Positions 53,749-63,937 of a stretch of DNA of 64,000 nucleotides are shown here, one piece after another. The notes under the pieces are model-generated. The model was given only the letters and a program-made list of their open reading frames with translations, did no database searches and had not been told where the DNA came from. This DNA comes from a bacterium (GTDB lineage Bacteria > Campylobacterota > Campylobacteria > Campylobacterales > Sulfurimonadaceae): assembly GCA_018822665.1 (NCBI GenBank), contig JAHJJX010000019.1, positions 62,001 through 126,000 on the forward strand, in the 5' to 3' direction. A program made the position numbers and the translations under genes. Numbering within the stretch: the first letter of the stretch is position 1; each line of letters starts with the position of its first letter.

Positions 53749-53764
53749 GTGATATCATGATATT
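53749..53764. promoter_or_regulatory. Palindromic operator-like site upstream of icd
   Basis: GTGATATCATGATATT contains the perfect 12-base palindrome ATATCATGATAT (53752-53763), about 60 bases before icd. It differs at only two positions from GTGATATTGTGATATT at 18042-18057. Confidence 0.35.
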
Positions 53765-53824
53765 GTAAATTTTTAATGGAACTTAAATTACCATAAAAAT
53801 AAAATATCAACTCGAGGAAACAAG

Positions 53825-56014
53825 ATGTCAAAAATAATTTGGTCAAAGATTGATGAAGCTCCAGCTTTAGCAACATATTCGTTATTACCTATAGTTAATG
53901 CTTTCACAAAAGCGGCAGGTGTTGAAGTAGTTACTAGTGATATCTCACTAGCGGGTAGAGTTATCTCTAAGTTTCCAGAAAGATTAACTGAAGCTCAAAG
54001 AATTAACGATGAGTTAGCCGAACTTGGAAAGGTTGTTTTACAGCCGGATGGAAATATCATTAAACTTCCAAATATTTCAGCTTCTGTCGGTCAACTTATT
54101 GAGTGTATTACAGAGCTTCAGGGTCAAGGGTATGATATTCCTAACTATCCTGAAGATGCAAAAACTGATGAAGAAAAAGCATTGAAAGAGTTATATTCTA
54201 CTTGTTTAGGTTCAGCTGTTAATCCTGTTCTTCGTGAAGGTAACTCAGACAGAAGAGCTGCAACTGCAGTTAAGAAATTCGCTCAAAAAAATCCTCATAA
54301 ATTAAGAGCATTTGAAAGTTCATCAAAAGCTTATGTTGCACATATGCAAGGTGGAGATTTCTATTCAAATGAGCAATCGGTTATTATTGATGGCACGACT
54401 CCGGTTACTATTGAGTTAAATGGTAAAGTTTTAAAAACATTAAATGATGTTGTAGACAAAGAGATTATGGATGCTACGTTTATGTCAGCTAAGGCCCTTC
54501 AAGCATTTTATCAAAAAACATTAGATGATGCAAAAGCAAACGGTGTTTTATGGTCACTTCACCTTAAAGCTACAATGATGAAAGTTTCAGATCCTATTAT
54601 GTTTGGTCATGCAGTTAAAGTATTCTTTAAAGATGTATTTGCAAAATATGGCGATGAATTAGCTGCGATAGGTTACAACCCAAACATGGGTCTTGGCGAC
54701 TTATACAAAAAATTAGAAAAATCTAGCAAAAAAGCTGAAATCATTGCTGCTATTGAAGCGACTTATGATGTTCAACCTCCAATGGCTATGGTTGATTCTG
54801 ATAAAGGCATCACAAACTTACACGCTTCAAACGACATTATCATTGATGCTTCTATGCCGGTTGTTGTACGTGATGGCGGAAAAATGTGGAATCGTGACGG
54901 AAAACCACAAGAGTGTGTGTCTGTAATTCCAGATGCGTCTTATGCAGTGTTCCACAAAGCTATGGTTGATGACTGTGTTGCAAACGGCCAGTATAATGTT
55001 ACAACTATGGGAAATGTTGCAAACGTTGGTCTTATGGCGCAAAAAGCTGAAGAGTACGGTTCTCACCCAACAACTTTTGAAATAGCTGAAGCAGGTACTG
55101 TTGAAGTAAAACAAAATGGTAAAGTATTAATGTCTCATAATGTTGAAGCAGGTGATATCTGGAGACTTTCTCGTGTTAAAGATATTCCAATTCAAGACTG
55201 GGTACGTCTTGCAGTAGAACGTGCACGTCTTACAGGTTCTCCGGCAGTATTCTGGTTAGATAAAAACCGTGCTCACGATGCTAATGTAATTAAAAAAGTA
55301 AATGAGTATTTAAAAGATCATGATACAACTGGACTAGAGCTTCCAATTATGGATGTTGCTTCAGCAGCTAAATTCTCTAATGCTCGTGTTCGCGAAGGTA
55401 AAGATACTATCTCTGTAACAGGTAACGTATTACGTGACCACTTAACAGATATGTACCCAATTATAGAGCTTGGCACATCGGCTAAAATGCTTTCTATCGT
55501 TCCATTACTTGCTGGTGGCGGTGTATTTGAAACTGGCGCTGGAGGATCTGCTCCTAAACACGTTGATCAATTTTTAGCTGAGGGTCACCTTCGTTGGGAT
55601 TCTTTAGGTGAGTTCCTAGCACTTGCAGAGTCTTTAAGATTTATTGCTCAGAAAAATAATGATGCAAAGCTCGCAGCTGTAACTGCTGCACTTGATGTTG
55701 CTAATGATGCTTATCTAGATAACGATAAATCTCCTTCACGTGCATGTGGCGAGCCAGACAACAAAGCGTCTCACTTTTTCGTAGCTCAGTACTGGGCTAA
55801 AGCACTTAGTGCGTGTGACAATGAAGAGTTAGCTGCTAAATTTGCTCCTGTGGCAAAAGCATTAACTGAAAATGAAGATAAAATTATCTCTGAGTTACTT
55901 TCTGTTGAGGGTAAAGCTCAAGATATCGGTGGTTATTACCATCCAGATGATGCAAAAGCTGAAGCCGCGATGAGACCGTCTGCAACTTTAAATAGTATTA
56001 TAGATTCAATATAA
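53825..56014 (+). CDS. icd: Isocitrate dehydrogenase, monomeric NADP-dependent type
   Basis: This enzyme interconverts isocitrate and 2-oxoglutarate plus CO2 using NADP(H); in the reductive TCA cycle it carboxylates. The 729-residue length and features such as [28 protein letters not shown] near residue 130, [20 protein letters not shown] and [21 protein letters not shown] identify the large monomeric family rather than the homodimeric one. A typical ribosome binding site GAGGAAAC precedes the ATG. It has its own upstream region and a terminator after it, so it is likely monocistronic, placed just before mdh. Confidence 0.97.
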   Translation: MSKIIWSKIDEAPALATYSLLPIVNAFTKAAGVEVVTSDISLAGRVISKFPERLTEAQRINDELAELGKVVLQPDGNIIKLPNISASVGQLIECITELQGQGYDIPNYPEDAKTDEEKALKELYSTCLGSAVNPVLREGNSDRRAATAVKKFAQKNPHKLRAFESSSKAYVAHMQGGDFYSNEQSVIIDGTTPVTIELNGKVLKTLNDVVDKEIMDATFMSAKALQAFYQKTLDDAKANGVLWSLHLKATMMKVSDPIMFGHAVKVFFKDVFAKYGDELAAIGYNPNMGLGDLYKKLEKSSKKAEIIAAIEATYDVQPPMAMVDSDKGITNLHASNDIIIDASMPVVVRDGGKMWNRDGKPQECVSVIPDASYAVFHKAMVDDCVANGQYNVTTMGNVANVGLMAQKAEEYGSHPTTFEIAEAGTVEVKQNGKVLMSHNVEAGDIWRLSRVKDIPIQDWVRLAVERARLTGSPAVFWLDKNRAHDANVIKKVNEYLKDHDTTGLELPIMDVASAAKFSNARVREGKDTISVTGNVLRDHLTDMYPIIELGTSAKMLSIVPLLAGGGVFETGAGGSAPKHVDQFLAEGHLRWDSLGEFLALAESLRFIAQKNNDAKLAAVTAALDVANDAYLDNDKSPSRACGEPDNKASHFFVAQYWAKALSACDNEELAAKFAPVAKALTENEDKIISELLSVEGKAQDIGGYYHPDDAKAEAAMRPSATLNSIIDSI

Positions 56015-56030
56015 TTTGAATAAATATATA

Positions 56031-56071
56031 ATTTTCCTATGCTTAAAAATAGCATAGGAAAATATTCTTTT
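56031..56071 (+). terminator. Terminator of icd
   Basis: ATTTTCCTATGC (56031-56042) pairs with GCATAGGAAAAT (56052-56063) around a 9-base loop, followed by ATTCTTTTTTTT. Confidence 0.87.
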
Positions 56072-56223
56072 TTTTCTTCTTTTTTATGAAACTGGTTTAG
56101 TTTTATAAAAAAGGCGAAAGTCTTTTGAAAAATACTTGTTTATTTGCTTAAATGTTATGTCTTCGGATATCTTTTTAAGTCTTTTTATAGCAGTGTTATA
56201 ATATTTAATTTCAAGGGGTGTAT

Positions 56224-57180
56224 ATGAAGCAAGGTAAGAGAGTAGGGATAGTAGGTGCTGGTAATGTTGGGGCGACAGTAGCTTACTCATTGGCAATGCT
56301 TGGCTCATGCCATGAAATTATTCTTCGTGATAATAAAATTGATGTTGCTCGCGGCAAAGCTCTCGATATGTCACAGGCGGCCTCTGCGGTAAGAAGCCAT
56401 ACGGTTGTAAGGGTTGCTGAATCAATGGAAGATTTAGTAAATTGTGATGTTGTAGTTGTGACTGCGGGTAGTCCAAGACTTCCAGGTATGAGTCGTGATG
56501 ATCTATTAATGATAAATGCAAATATTACAAAAGAAGTTATCAAAGGTATCGCTAAATATTCCCCGGATGCCATCATTATTATGGTTTCCAATCCTCTTGA
56601 CGCTATGACATATGTAGCATTAAAAGAAAGTGGTTTTGACCGTTCCAGAGTTATAGGGATGGCAGGAATACTTGATAGCTCTAGAATGGCTGCATTTATT
56701 CAAGAAAAACTTGGATACGGTGGTGGTCAAATTCGTGCTTCGGTGATGGGTGGACATGGAGATGATATGGTTCCCCTACCACGTTACTCAACGGTTGCAG
56801 GTGTTCCATTAACTGACTTGTTAAGCCAAGATGAAATAGACCAGATAGTAGATAGAACGAGACACGGCGGTGCTGAAATTGTTGCACACTTGAAAACAGG
56901 TTCTGCATATTATGCTCCTGCAAAATCAACTTCTATTATGGTAGAAGCAATTTTAAAAGACACAAAGCAGATCCATCCATGTGCTGTTTATCTTGAGGGA
57001 GAATATGGTTACAAAGATGTTGTTTCTGGTGTTCCTGTAATGCTAGGTGCAAACGGAGCAGAAAAAATTATAGAAGTAACTCTTAATGAAGCAGAAAAAA
57101 AGATGTTTCAGAATTCTTGTAACTCAGTTCAATCACTTATTGATACTCTAAATACAAATAAATTTTTTGAAGGAGAATAG
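56224..57180 (+). CDS. mdh: Malate dehydrogenase
   Basis: Mdh interconverts malate and oxaloacetate with NAD(H). From ATG 56224 (AAGGGG 6 bases upstream; a GTG two codons earlier is also open) it has 318 residues. The NAD-binding [10 protein letters not shown] is near residue 10, [16 protein letters not shown] near 80, [10 protein letters not shown] and the catalytic His in [11 protein letters not shown] near 175. It is of the LDH-like MDH class. It begins an apparent operon mdh-fumC-sucC-sucD-HMA-oorDABC, with fumC starting one base after its stop. Confidence 0.96.
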   Translation: MKQGKRVGIVGAGNVGATVAYSLAMLGSCHEIILRDNKIDVARGKALDMSQAASAVRSHTVVRVAESMEDLVNCDVVVVTAGSPRLPGMSRDDLLMINANITKEVIKGIAKYSPDAIIIMVSNPLDAMTYVALKESGFDRSRVIGMAGILDSSRMAAFIQEKLGYGGGQIRASVMGGHGDDMVPLPRYSTVAGVPLTDLLSQDEIDQIVDRTRHGGAEIVAHLKTGSAYYAPAKSTSIMVEAILKDTKQIHPCAVYLEGEYGYKDVVSGVPVMLGANGAEKIIEVTLNEAEKKMFQNSCNSVQSLIDTLNTNKFFEGE

Positions 57181-57181
57181 T

Positions 57182-58576
57182 TTGAATAATAAACGTATTG
57201 AAAAAGATACTATGGGGGCGATAGAAGTTCCAAATAATGCTTATTGGGCGGCGCAGACGCAACGTTCTATTGAAAATTTCGCAATTGGTGAAGAAACAAT
57301 GCCTTACGAGATTACTCGAGCATTCTCTTATCTTAAAAAAGCAGTAGCCCTTGTTAATAAAGACCTTGGTAAGCTTGATGCAACCAAGGCAGATGCGATC
57401 GCATCTGCCGCAGATGATATGTTGGCAGGGAAACTTGATGGAAATTATCCATTAGTTGTATGGCAAACTGGTTCAGGCACTCAATCCAATATGAATAACA
57501 ACGAAGTCCTTGCAAATCGTGCGACAGAAATTTTAGGCGGAGACTTTAGAAAAGAGAAGTTAGTTCATCCCAATGATGATGTAAACAAATCACAATCTTC
57601 AAACGATACGTACCCTACTGCCTTGCATGTGGCCGCTGTTATTGCGGTGGAGACACGAGTTCTTCCTGCTATTGCAAAGCTCAAAGCTACACTAATTGAT
57701 AAATCTGCGAAATTTGAATCTATTGTAAAAATTGGTCGTACGCACTTACAAGATGCGACACCTATTACCTTGGGTCAGGAAATTAGTGGCTGGGTTGAGA
57801 TGCTCAATAAATGTGAAAAAATGGCAAAAGACTCATTAGAATCAGTTCGTGAATTGGCTCTAGGCGGAACCGCAGTTGGAACCGGGCTCAATGCTCATCC
57901 TGAATTAGGCCAAAGAGTTGCAAAAAAATTATCTGAGTTAACGGGACATGATTTTATTACAGCCCCGAATAAATTTCATGCATTAACAAGTCATGATGCT
58001 CTAGTATATTCACATGGTGCACTCAAAGCATTAGCTGCAGATATGATGAAAATAGCAAATGATGTAAGGTGGCTGGCCTCTGGCCCTCGTTGTGGAATTG
58101 GAGAGATAGAAATTCCTGAAAATGAGCCGGGTTCATCAATTATGCCTGGTAAAGTAAATCCTACGCAGGCTGAAGCAGTTACGATGGTTACTTGTCAAGT
58201 GTTTGGTAATGACGTAGCTATTTCTATGGGTGCATCACAAGGAAATTTTCAATTAAATGTATTTAAGCCGGTTATCGCATATAATTATTTACAGTCATGT
58301 CGTCTTTTGGCTGATTCAATTGTGTCTTTTAATGACCACTGTGCAGTCGGTATTGAACCTGTTTCAGATAAAATAGATTACTACCTGCATAATTCATTAA
58401 TGTTGGTTACTGCATTAAACCCTTATATTGGTTATGACAACGCGGCTAAAATAGCTAAAACTGCACATGCCAATAAATCAACACTTAAAGAAACTGCTAT
58501 AGAACTTGGACTTTTAAGTGCAGAAGAATTCGACAAATACGTTATTCCAAAAGACATGATAGCGCCTAAAGCGTAA
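57182..58576 (+). CDS. fumC: Fumarate hydratase class II
   Basis: FumC interconverts malate and fumarate without an iron-sulfur cluster. I take TTG 57182 as start (AAGGAG 7 bases upstream), giving 464 residues beginning [29 protein letters not shown]. The class II signature [16 protein letters not shown] is near residue 315, with [14 protein letters not shown] and [16 protein letters not shown] earlier. Using the oxygen-tolerant class II type beside an oxygen-sensitive oor complex fits a microaerobic or anaerobic lifestyle with exposure to oxidants; that is inference. Confidence 0.97.
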   Translation: MNNKRIEKDTMGAIEVPNNAYWAAQTQRSIENFAIGEETMPYEITRAFSYLKKAVALVNKDLGKLDATKADAIASAADDMLAGKLDGNYPLVVWQTGSGTQSNMNNNEVLANRATEILGGDFRKEKLVHPNDDVNKSQSSNDTYPTALHVAAVIAVETRVLPAIAKLKATLIDKSAKFESIVKIGRTHLQDATPITLGQEISGWVEMLNKCEKMAKDSLESVRELALGGTAVGTGLNAHPELGQRVAKKLSELTGHDFITAPNKFHALTSHDALVYSHGALKALAADMMKIANDVRWLASGPRCGIGEIEIPENEPGSSIMPGKVNPTQAEAVTMVTCQVFGNDVAISMGASQGNFQLNVFKPVIAYNYLQSCRLLADSIVSFNDHCAVGIEPVSDKIDYYLHNSLMLVTALNPYIGYDNAAKIAKTAHANKSTLKETAIELGLLSAEEFDKYVIPKDMIAPKA

Positions 58577-58601
58577 TTAAATTATAAAAGGAGATTATTA
58601 A

Positions 58602-59780
58602 ATGAATATACATGAGTATCAGGCAAAACAGATTTTTGCTAAATATGGTGTACCGACACCAAGAGGTATTATTGCTAATACCCCGTCTCAAGCAATGACA
58701 AATGCACAGGAATTGGGTGGAAAAGTGTGGGTTGTAAAAGCTCAAATCCATGCTGGTGGCCGTGGCCTTGGTGGCGGTGTAAAACTAGCTAAATCGTTGG
58801 AGGAAGTAAAACAATTTGCCAGTGAAATCTTAGGTATGCAGCTTGTTACGCACCAAACAGGACCTGAAGGTAAGCTTGTACAAAAAGTTTATATAGAAGA
58901 GGGCGCGGATATCAAAGATGAACTTTATTTAGGTATTGTTCTTGACCGTGCAAGAGAAATGCCAGTTATTATGGCTTCGACTGAGGGAGGTATGGCAATT
59001 GAAGATGTTGCTCATAATACTCCTGAAAAAATAATTAAAGTTGCTGTAGACCCAGCTGTTGGTTTTCAAGGTTTTCATGGTCGTGAATTAGCATTCGGTC
59101 TTGGACTTCCAAAAGAAGAACAAGGGAAGTTTATTAAATTTGCAGCTGCGCTTTATAAAGTGTATATGGAAAATGATGCTGAAATGATTGAAATAAATCC
59201 TTTAGTAAAGACCGGCTCTGGTGACTTTATAGCACTTGATGGAAAAATGGGATTTGATGATTCTGCCTTAGGTCGTCATCCTGATATTGAAGATATGAGA
59301 GATATTTCTGAAGAAGATGCTGATGAGCGAGAAGCGAGTAGATATGGTCTATCATACATTAGTCTAGACGGTGAAATAGGATGTATGGTAAATGGCGCTG
59401 GTCTCGCAATGGGGACTATGGACACTATTAATTATATGGGTGGAACTCCAGCAAACTTTCTTGATGTTGGCGGCAGTGCAAATGCAGAGACTGTTGCGAA
59501 AGGTTTTGAGATTATCCTTAAAAATCCTAACGTAAAGGCTATTTTTGTAAATATATTTGGTGGTATTGTACGATGTGATCGTATCGCCAATGGTATTTTA
59601 GAAGCTACAAAACTTGTAGATGTGCATGTTCCGGTTATTGTTCGTCTTGATGGTACAAATGCACCAGAAGCAGCAGAAATATTAAGAAATGCAAATATTC
59701 CGAATGTAATTGCAGCAACGGATTTAGCAGATGGCGCAGCAAAAGCAGTAGCTGCAGCGAAAGGAGAAAAAGTTATATGA
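58602..59780 (+). CDS. sucC: Succinyl-CoA synthetase beta subunit
   Basis: SucC with SucD interconverts succinate and succinyl-CoA with nucleotide triphosphate. The 392-residue protein has the ATP-grasp start [49 protein letters not shown], and the C-terminal [16 protein letters not shown]. The ribosome binding site AAGGAG is clear. Its stop overlaps the sucD start by 4 bases. In a reductive cycle it supplies succinyl-CoA for the oor complex encoded downstream. Confidence 0.98.
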   Translation: MNIHEYQAKQIFAKYGVPTPRGIIANTPSQAMTNAQELGGKVWVVKAQIHAGGRGLGGGVKLAKSLEEVKQFASEILGMQLVTHQTGPEGKLVQKVYIEEGADIKDELYLGIVLDRAREMPVIMASTEGGMAIEDVAHNTPEKIIKVAVDPAVGFQGFHGRELAFGLGLPKEEQGKFIKFAAALYKVYMENDAEMIEINPLVKTGSGDFIALDGKMGFDDSALGRHPDIEDMRDISEEDADEREASRYGLSYISLDGEIGCMVNGAGLAMGTMDTINYMGGTPANFLDVGGSANAETVAKGFEIILKNPNVKAIFVNIFGGIVRCDRIANGILEATKLVDVHVPVIVRLDGTNAPEAAEILRNANIPNVIAATDLADGAAKAVAAAKGEKVI

Positions 59781-60652
59781 GTATTTTAGTAAATAAAGAT
59801 ACGAAAGTTATCGTTCAAGGTTTTACAGGTAAAGAGGGCTCTTTTCATGCTGAACAATGTATGGCTTATGGAACTAAAATTGTTGGTGGAGTTACTCCAA
59901 ATAAAGGTGGGCAAGAGCATTTAGGAAAGCCTGTTTTTAATACGGTTAAAGAGGCGGTTATGGCCACTGGGGCAACAGTATCTATGATTTTTGTTCCGCC
60001 TGCGTTCGTTGCAGATGCCGTAATGGAAGCTGCTGATGCAGGAATTGATCTTGCTGTTGTAATTACAGAAGGTGCCCCTGTTCGCGATATGCAAGCGGCA
60101 AAAGCTTATGCTACTAAGCATAATATGAAAACTATAGGACCAAACTGTCCTGGTATTATTACAGCTGAAGAGTGTAAAATTGGAATTATGCCTGGAATGA
60201 TTTTCAAAAAAGGAAATATTGGCCTTATTTCAAAAAGCGGTACTTTAACATATGAAGGTGCTAATCAAGTATGTAAAGAAGGTTTTGGTATTTCAACAGC
60301 CGTTGGTATTGGCGGGGATCCTATTATCGGTCTTTCGTATAAGCAACTACTTCCAATGTTTGAAGCTGATCCGGAAACAGAAGCAATTGTAATGATTGGT
60401 GAAATAGGCGGAGATCTTGAAATACAAGCTGCCGCATTTATCAAAGAGCATATTACGAAGCCTGTTGTAGCATTTATAGCAGGTCAAACTGCTCCTGCCG
60501 GCAAAAGAATGGGGCATGCAGGTGCTATTATAAGCGGTGGAGCAGGAACTGCTGCTGAAAAAATGGCGGCACTTGAAGCTGCTGGCGTGAGAGTTGTCGT
60601 TTCTCCGGCAGATATAGGTAAAGCTGTAGCGGAAGTTTTAGGTAGAAGATAG
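59777..60652 (+). CDS. sucD: Succinyl-CoA synthetase alpha subunit
   Basis: SucD carries the CoA-binding site and the phosphohistidine. The 291-residue protein has [16 protein letters not shown] near the N-terminus, [17 protein letters not shown] and the active-site His region [18 protein letters not shown] near residue 247. It overlaps sucC by 4 bases and is followed after 2 bases by the HMA-domain gene. Confidence 0.98.
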   Translation: MSILVNKDTKVIVQGFTGKEGSFHAEQCMAYGTKIVGGVTPNKGGQEHLGKPVFNTVKEAVMATGATVSMIFVPPAFVADAVMEAADAGIDLAVVITEGAPVRDMQAAKAYATKHNMKTIGPNCPGIITAEECKIGIMPGMIFKKGNIGLISKSGTLTYEGANQVCKEGFGISTAVGIGGDPIIGLSYKQLLPMFEADPETEAIVMIGEIGGDLEIQAAAFIKEHITKPVVAFIAGQTAPAGKRMGHAGAIISGGAGTAAEKMAALEAAGVRVVVSPADIGKAVAEVLGRR

Positions 60653-60654
60653 AT

Positions 60655-60960
60655 ATGCTAACAACAATAGAGATTAATAATGTGCGATGTAAAGGTTGTG
60701 CAGACACAATCAAAAAAACTCTTAAAAAAGAGGGGTTTGATGAAGTGACTATTGATCTTTCGTGCGAGCCTCGTAAAGTAACATTAGACATAAAAAACGA
60801 GGCGTCATTAGCACAGGTTAAAATAATTTTAAGGAGTCTAGGCTATCCTTTTTGTGATGAAGAGATTAGTTTTAGTGACTCAGCTATACTTAAAGTTAGG
60901 AGTTTTGTCTCTTGTGCAGTAGGAAAATTTAATGTTGAAGACAGTACGAATAATTCGTAG
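60655..60960 (+). CDS. Heavy-metal-associated (HMA) domain protein
   Basis: The 101-residue cytoplasmic protein has an HMA/copper-chaperone-type fold in residues 1-68 with the metal site RCKGCADTI (Cys12, Cys15), two further Cys residues (near 63 and 84) and an unrecognised 30-residue tail. HMA domains usually carry Cu(I) or other soft metals to P-type ATPases. No metal transporter is nearby. Instead it is embedded between sucD (2 bases upstream) and oorD (21 bases downstream), so it is expressed with the CO2-fixing enzymes. The canonical GMTC motif is changed to N-V-R-C-K-G-C, which may alter metal preference. Confidence 0.82.
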   Translation: MLTTIEINNVRCKGCADTIKKTLKKEGFDEVTIDLSCEPRKVTLDIKNEASLAQVKIILRSLGYPFCDEEISFSDSAILKVRSFVSCAVGKFNVEDSTNNS

Positions 60961-60981
60961 TTTAATAAATTAGGAGAAAAC

Positions 60982-61332
60982 ATGGCAGCTAGTCCAATGG
61001 TAAACCCAGGTAATCAACCGGTATGGGTAAATACAGATAATTGTAAAGCGTGTGATATATGTGTTTCAGTATGCCCCTCAGGTGTTCTTGGAATGAGATA
61101 TGAGTCAACATCAACTCTTGGTGCAATGATTTCAATTGACCATCCCGAAGCTTGTATTGGATGTAATGAGTGCGAACTTACATGTCCAGATTTTGCTATT
61201 TATGTAGCAGATTCAAAAGAATATAAAGAAGCTGGCTTTAGTTTCGCAAAACTTACTGATGAAGCTAAAGAGCGTCAAGCAGCAATTATAGCGAACAACT
61301 ATATGTCACTTAGTGAACAAGGAGTTAAATAA
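60982..61332 (+). CDS. oorD: 2-oxoglutarate:ferredoxin oxidoreductase, delta (ferredoxin-like) subunit
   Basis: OorD carries two [4Fe-4S] clusters that link the catalytic subunits to ferredoxin or flavodoxin. The 116-residue protein shows CKACDICVSVCPSG near residue 18-31 and CIGCNECELTCPD near 57-69. The N-terminal MAASPMVNPGNQPVWVNTD is usual for the Campylobacterota subunit. Its stop codon overlaps the oorA start by one base. The enzyme is oxygen-sensitive and works reductively, adding CO2 to succinyl-CoA, in autotrophs. Confidence 0.97.
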   Translation: MAASPMVNPGNQPVWVNTDNCKACDICVSVCPSGVLGMRYESTSTLGAMISIDHPEACIGCNECELTCPDFAIYVADSKEYKEAGFSFAKLTDEAKERQAAIIANNYMSLSEQGVK

Positions 61333-62465
61333 TGGCAACAAGAGAAATTATATCAACTGGTAATGAATTAGCTGCAATCGCAGCGGTAGATGCTGGATGT
61401 TTATTTTTTGGTGGATATCCACTTACACCATCAAGTGAAGTAATGCATGAAATCTCTGATCTTCTACCAAAGATTGGCGGTGTAGCAATACAAATGGAAG
61501 ATGAAATAGGTGGTATTTGTGCTGTTATCGGTGCAGCTATGGCAGGACAAAGATCTTTAACTGCAACTTCAGGTCCTGGTATGTCACTAAAGGCTGAAAA
61601 CTTAGGTCTTGCACAAATGGCAGAAGTACCTTTGGTTTGTATAAATGTTATGCGTGGTGGTCCATCAACTGGTCTTCCGACTCGTGTATCTCAAGGCGAT
61701 ATTCTTCAATCTAAAAATCCATCACATGGGGATTACAAATCAATCACTTTGTGTGCAGGTTCATTAGCTGAGTGTTATACTGAAACAGTACGAGCTTTTA
61801 ATCTTGCAGATAGATTTATGCAACCGGTTATCGTTTTACTAGATGAGACTATCGGTCACATGCATGGTAAAGCTGATATTCCAACTGCAGAAGACGTCAA
61901 GGCTGGCATTGTTCCAAGAAAAAGATTTGACGGCGCACCGGAAGATTATTTTCCGTATGAGTGTGAGCATGATCAACCAGCAGTATTAAATCCAATGTTC
62001 GAAGGTTATAGATACCACTTTACAGGTCTTCACCATGATAGAAAAGGATTCCCAACTGAAGAGATTGAAACTTGCAGAAAATTAATTCAAAGATTAGAAG
62101 ACAAAGTTGAACTACATAAAGATGAACTTGAATCTTATGAAGAATTTATGATGGATGATGCTGATATAATGATTATCGCTTATGGTTCAGTTTCACTTGC
62201 CGCTAAAGAGTCAATAAGACACTTAAGAAAAGAAGGTATTAAAGCTGGTTTATTCAGACCGATTACTATCTGGCCTTCACCAGCTGAAAAAATAAAAGAG
62301 CATACAGATAAAATTGAAAAAGTTCTCGTTGTTGAGCTCAATATTGGTCAATACCACAGTGAAATTCAACGTGCTGCAGCAAGACTTGATATAGCTGGTT
62401 TATTTAAAGTAAACGGCAGACCAATATCTCCTTATGAGATTGTAAATAAAGTAAAGGAATTATAA
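61332..62465 (+). CDS. oorA: 2-oxoglutarate:ferredoxin oxidoreductase, alpha subunit
   Basis: The 377-residue alpha subunit contains the pyrimidine-binding domain (FGGYPLTPSSEVMHEIS, QMEDEIGGICAVIGAAMAG, TATSGPGMSLKAENLGLA near 75-92, RGGPSTGLPTRVSQGDILQ) and the C-terminal domain (IAYGSVSLAAKESIRHLR, GLFRPITIWPSP). These are standard for OorA/KorA. It is the second gene of oorDABC, with oorB following after one base. Confidence 0.97.
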   Translation: MATREIISTGNELAAIAAVDAGCLFFGGYPLTPSSEVMHEISDLLPKIGGVAIQMEDEIGGICAVIGAAMAGQRSLTATSGPGMSLKAENLGLAQMAEVPLVCINVMRGGPSTGLPTRVSQGDILQSKNPSHGDYKSITLCAGSLAECYTETVRAFNLADRFMQPVIVLLDETIGHMHGKADIPTAEDVKAGIVPRKRFDGAPEDYFPYECEHDQPAVLNPMFEGYRYHFTGLHHDRKGFPTEEIETCRKLIQRLEDKVELHKDELESYEEFMMDDADIMIIAYGSVSLAAKESIRHLRKEGIKAGLFRPITIWPSPAEKIKEHTDKIEKVLVVELNIGQYHSEIQRAAARLDIAGLFKVNGRPISPYEIVNKVKEL

Positions 62466-62466
62466 G

Positions 62467-63324
62467 ATGGCATTTAATTATGATAAATATTTAAGACTTG
62501 AAAAGATGCCAACACTTTGGTGTTGGGGTTGTGGTGACGGTGTTATTCTTAAAGCGTTTGTAAGAGCTGTTGAAAAAATGGGTATACCTCAGGATGATAT
62601 ATGTGTTGTATCTGGGATTGGTTGTTCTGGAAGATTTTCATCATATGTAGATTTTAATACTGTTCATACAACGCATGGCAGAACTATAGCTTATGCGACT
62701 GGTATTAAATTGGCTTGCCCAACTAAGTATGTGATTTGTGTTGCTGGTGACGGTGATGCACTTGCAATTGGCGGTAATCATACTATTCACGGCTGTAGAA
62801 GAAATATAGATATGACAATGATTGTTATAAACAACTTTATTTATGGCTTAACTAATTCACAAACTTCTCCGACTACACCAAAAGGTATGTGGACTGTTTC
62901 TCAAAAAGCAGGTAATATTGACCCGACTTTTGATACATGTAAACTGGCTATCGCTGCAGGAGCTTCATTTGTTGCTCGTGAGTCTATGCTTGACCCTAAA
63001 AAGTTAGAAAAAGCAATAATTAAGGCGATTGAACATAAAGGTTTCTCAATGATGGAAGTTCTTTCAAACTGTCATATTAACCTAGGTAGAAAAAATAAAA
63101 TGGTTTCTGCTATGGAAAATCTTGCATGGATAGATAGTATTACTACTCCTAAAAAGAAATATGACGCAATGACACCAGAAGAACGACTAAACTTATTGCC
63201 TACAGGTATTTTACATCAAGATACTGAAGCTGATGAATATTGTGATATGTATGCAGAGATTCAAAAAGTTCATCAGGGTGCAAGAAAGTCAATCACTCAA
63301 GATGACTTTGCGAAAAAAATATAA
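62467..63324 (+). CDS. oorB: 2-oxoglutarate:ferredoxin oxidoreductase, beta (TPP-binding) subunit
   Basis: The 285-residue beta subunit binds thiamine diphosphate and a [4Fe-4S] cluster. Visible motifs: WCWGCGDGVILKAF near residues 18-31 with two of the cluster cysteines, SGIGCSGRFSSYVDFNTVHTTHGR, the TPP motif GDGDALAIGGNHTIHGCRRNIDMT near 95-118 and NNFIYGLTNSQTSPTTP. TPP would be supplied through ThiL, whose gene is in this same window. Confidence 0.97.
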   Translation: MAFNYDKYLRLEKMPTLWCWGCGDGVILKAFVRAVEKMGIPQDDICVVSGIGCSGRFSSYVDFNTVHTTHGRTIAYATGIKLACPTKYVICVAGDGDALAIGGNHTIHGCRRNIDMTMIVINNFIYGLTNSQTSPTTPKGMWTVSQKAGNIDPTFDTCKLAIAAGASFVARESMLDPKKLEKAIIKAIEHKGFSMMEVLSNCHINLGRKNKMVSAMENLAWIDSITTPKKKYDAMTPEERLNLLPTGILHQDTEADEYCDMYAEIQKVHQGARKSITQDDFAKKI

Positions 63325-63333
63325 GGAAACACT

Positions 63334-63891
63334 ATGGCTAAAACATTAATGAGATTTACAGGTGTTGGCGGACAAGGTGTTCTTCTTGCTGGTGAAATCT
63401 TTGCAGCTGCAAAGATTAAAACTGGCGGTCATGGACTAAAAACAGCAACATATACATCACAAGTACGTGGTGGACCAACTGTTGTTGATATTCAGCTTGA
63501 TGATGAAGAAATTTATTATCCGTATGCTAACGATGGTGAGATTGGTTTTATGCTTTCGGTTGCTGATATGAGCTATAAGTTGTTTAAAAATGGTGTTAAA
63601 CCAGGAGGGACAATAGTTGTTGATCCTAACCTTGTTCACCCAACTGATGAAGATAGAAAAAAATGGCATATTCATGAGATACCAATTATTACTATAGCAA
63701 AAGAAGAGGTTGGTAATGTTATTACTCAATCTGTTGTTGCACTTGCAATTGCAAATACAATGATGAACGCTATTGATAAAACAGCTCTTATTGACACTAT
63801 GTTATCAAAAGTACCAGCTAAAGTTCATGCAGTAAATAAAATTGCTTATGAACTTGGTGAAAAATATGCTAGAGCGGTAATGGATAAATAA
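63334..63891 (+). CDS. oorC: 2-oxoglutarate:ferredoxin oxidoreductase, gamma subunit
   Basis: The 185-residue gamma subunit has the family opening MRFTGVGGQGVLLAGEIFAAAK, TYTSQVRGGPTVVDIQL and ALAIANTMMNAI. It completes the four-subunit complex and ends the operon; a strong terminator follows 12 bases later. In D-A-B-C order it matches the Helicobacter and Campylobacter oor operons. Confidence 0.97.
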   Translation: MAKTLMRFTGVGGQGVLLAGEIFAAAKIKTGGHGLKTATYTSQVRGGPTVVDIQLDDEEIYYPYANDGEIGFMLSVADMSYKLFKNGVKPGGTIVVDPNLVHPTDEDRKKWHIHEIPIITIAKEEVGNVITQSVVALAIANTMMNAIDKTALIDTMLSKVPAKVHAVNKIAYELGEKYARAVMDK

Positions 63892-63903
63892 TCCGTTACC
63901 CTC

Positions 63904-63937
63904 AAAAAGACAACACATAAAGTGTTGTCTTTTTTTA
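63904..63937 (+). terminator. Strong terminator of the mdh-oorC operon
   Basis: AAAAAGACAACAC (63904-63916) pairs perfectly with GTGTTGTCTTTTT (63922-63934) around ATAAA, continuing into a T-run. Confidence 0.92.

Noticed and set aside
56084-56308. A 74-codon minus-strand frame starting inside mdh, with a protein-like C-terminal half over the icd-mdh gap
   Set aside because: Its only start codons lie within mdh, the part outside mdh has no in-frame start, and no ribosome binding site is visible. The icd terminator lies just beyond its end. It may be a remnant, but there is no support for a gene.
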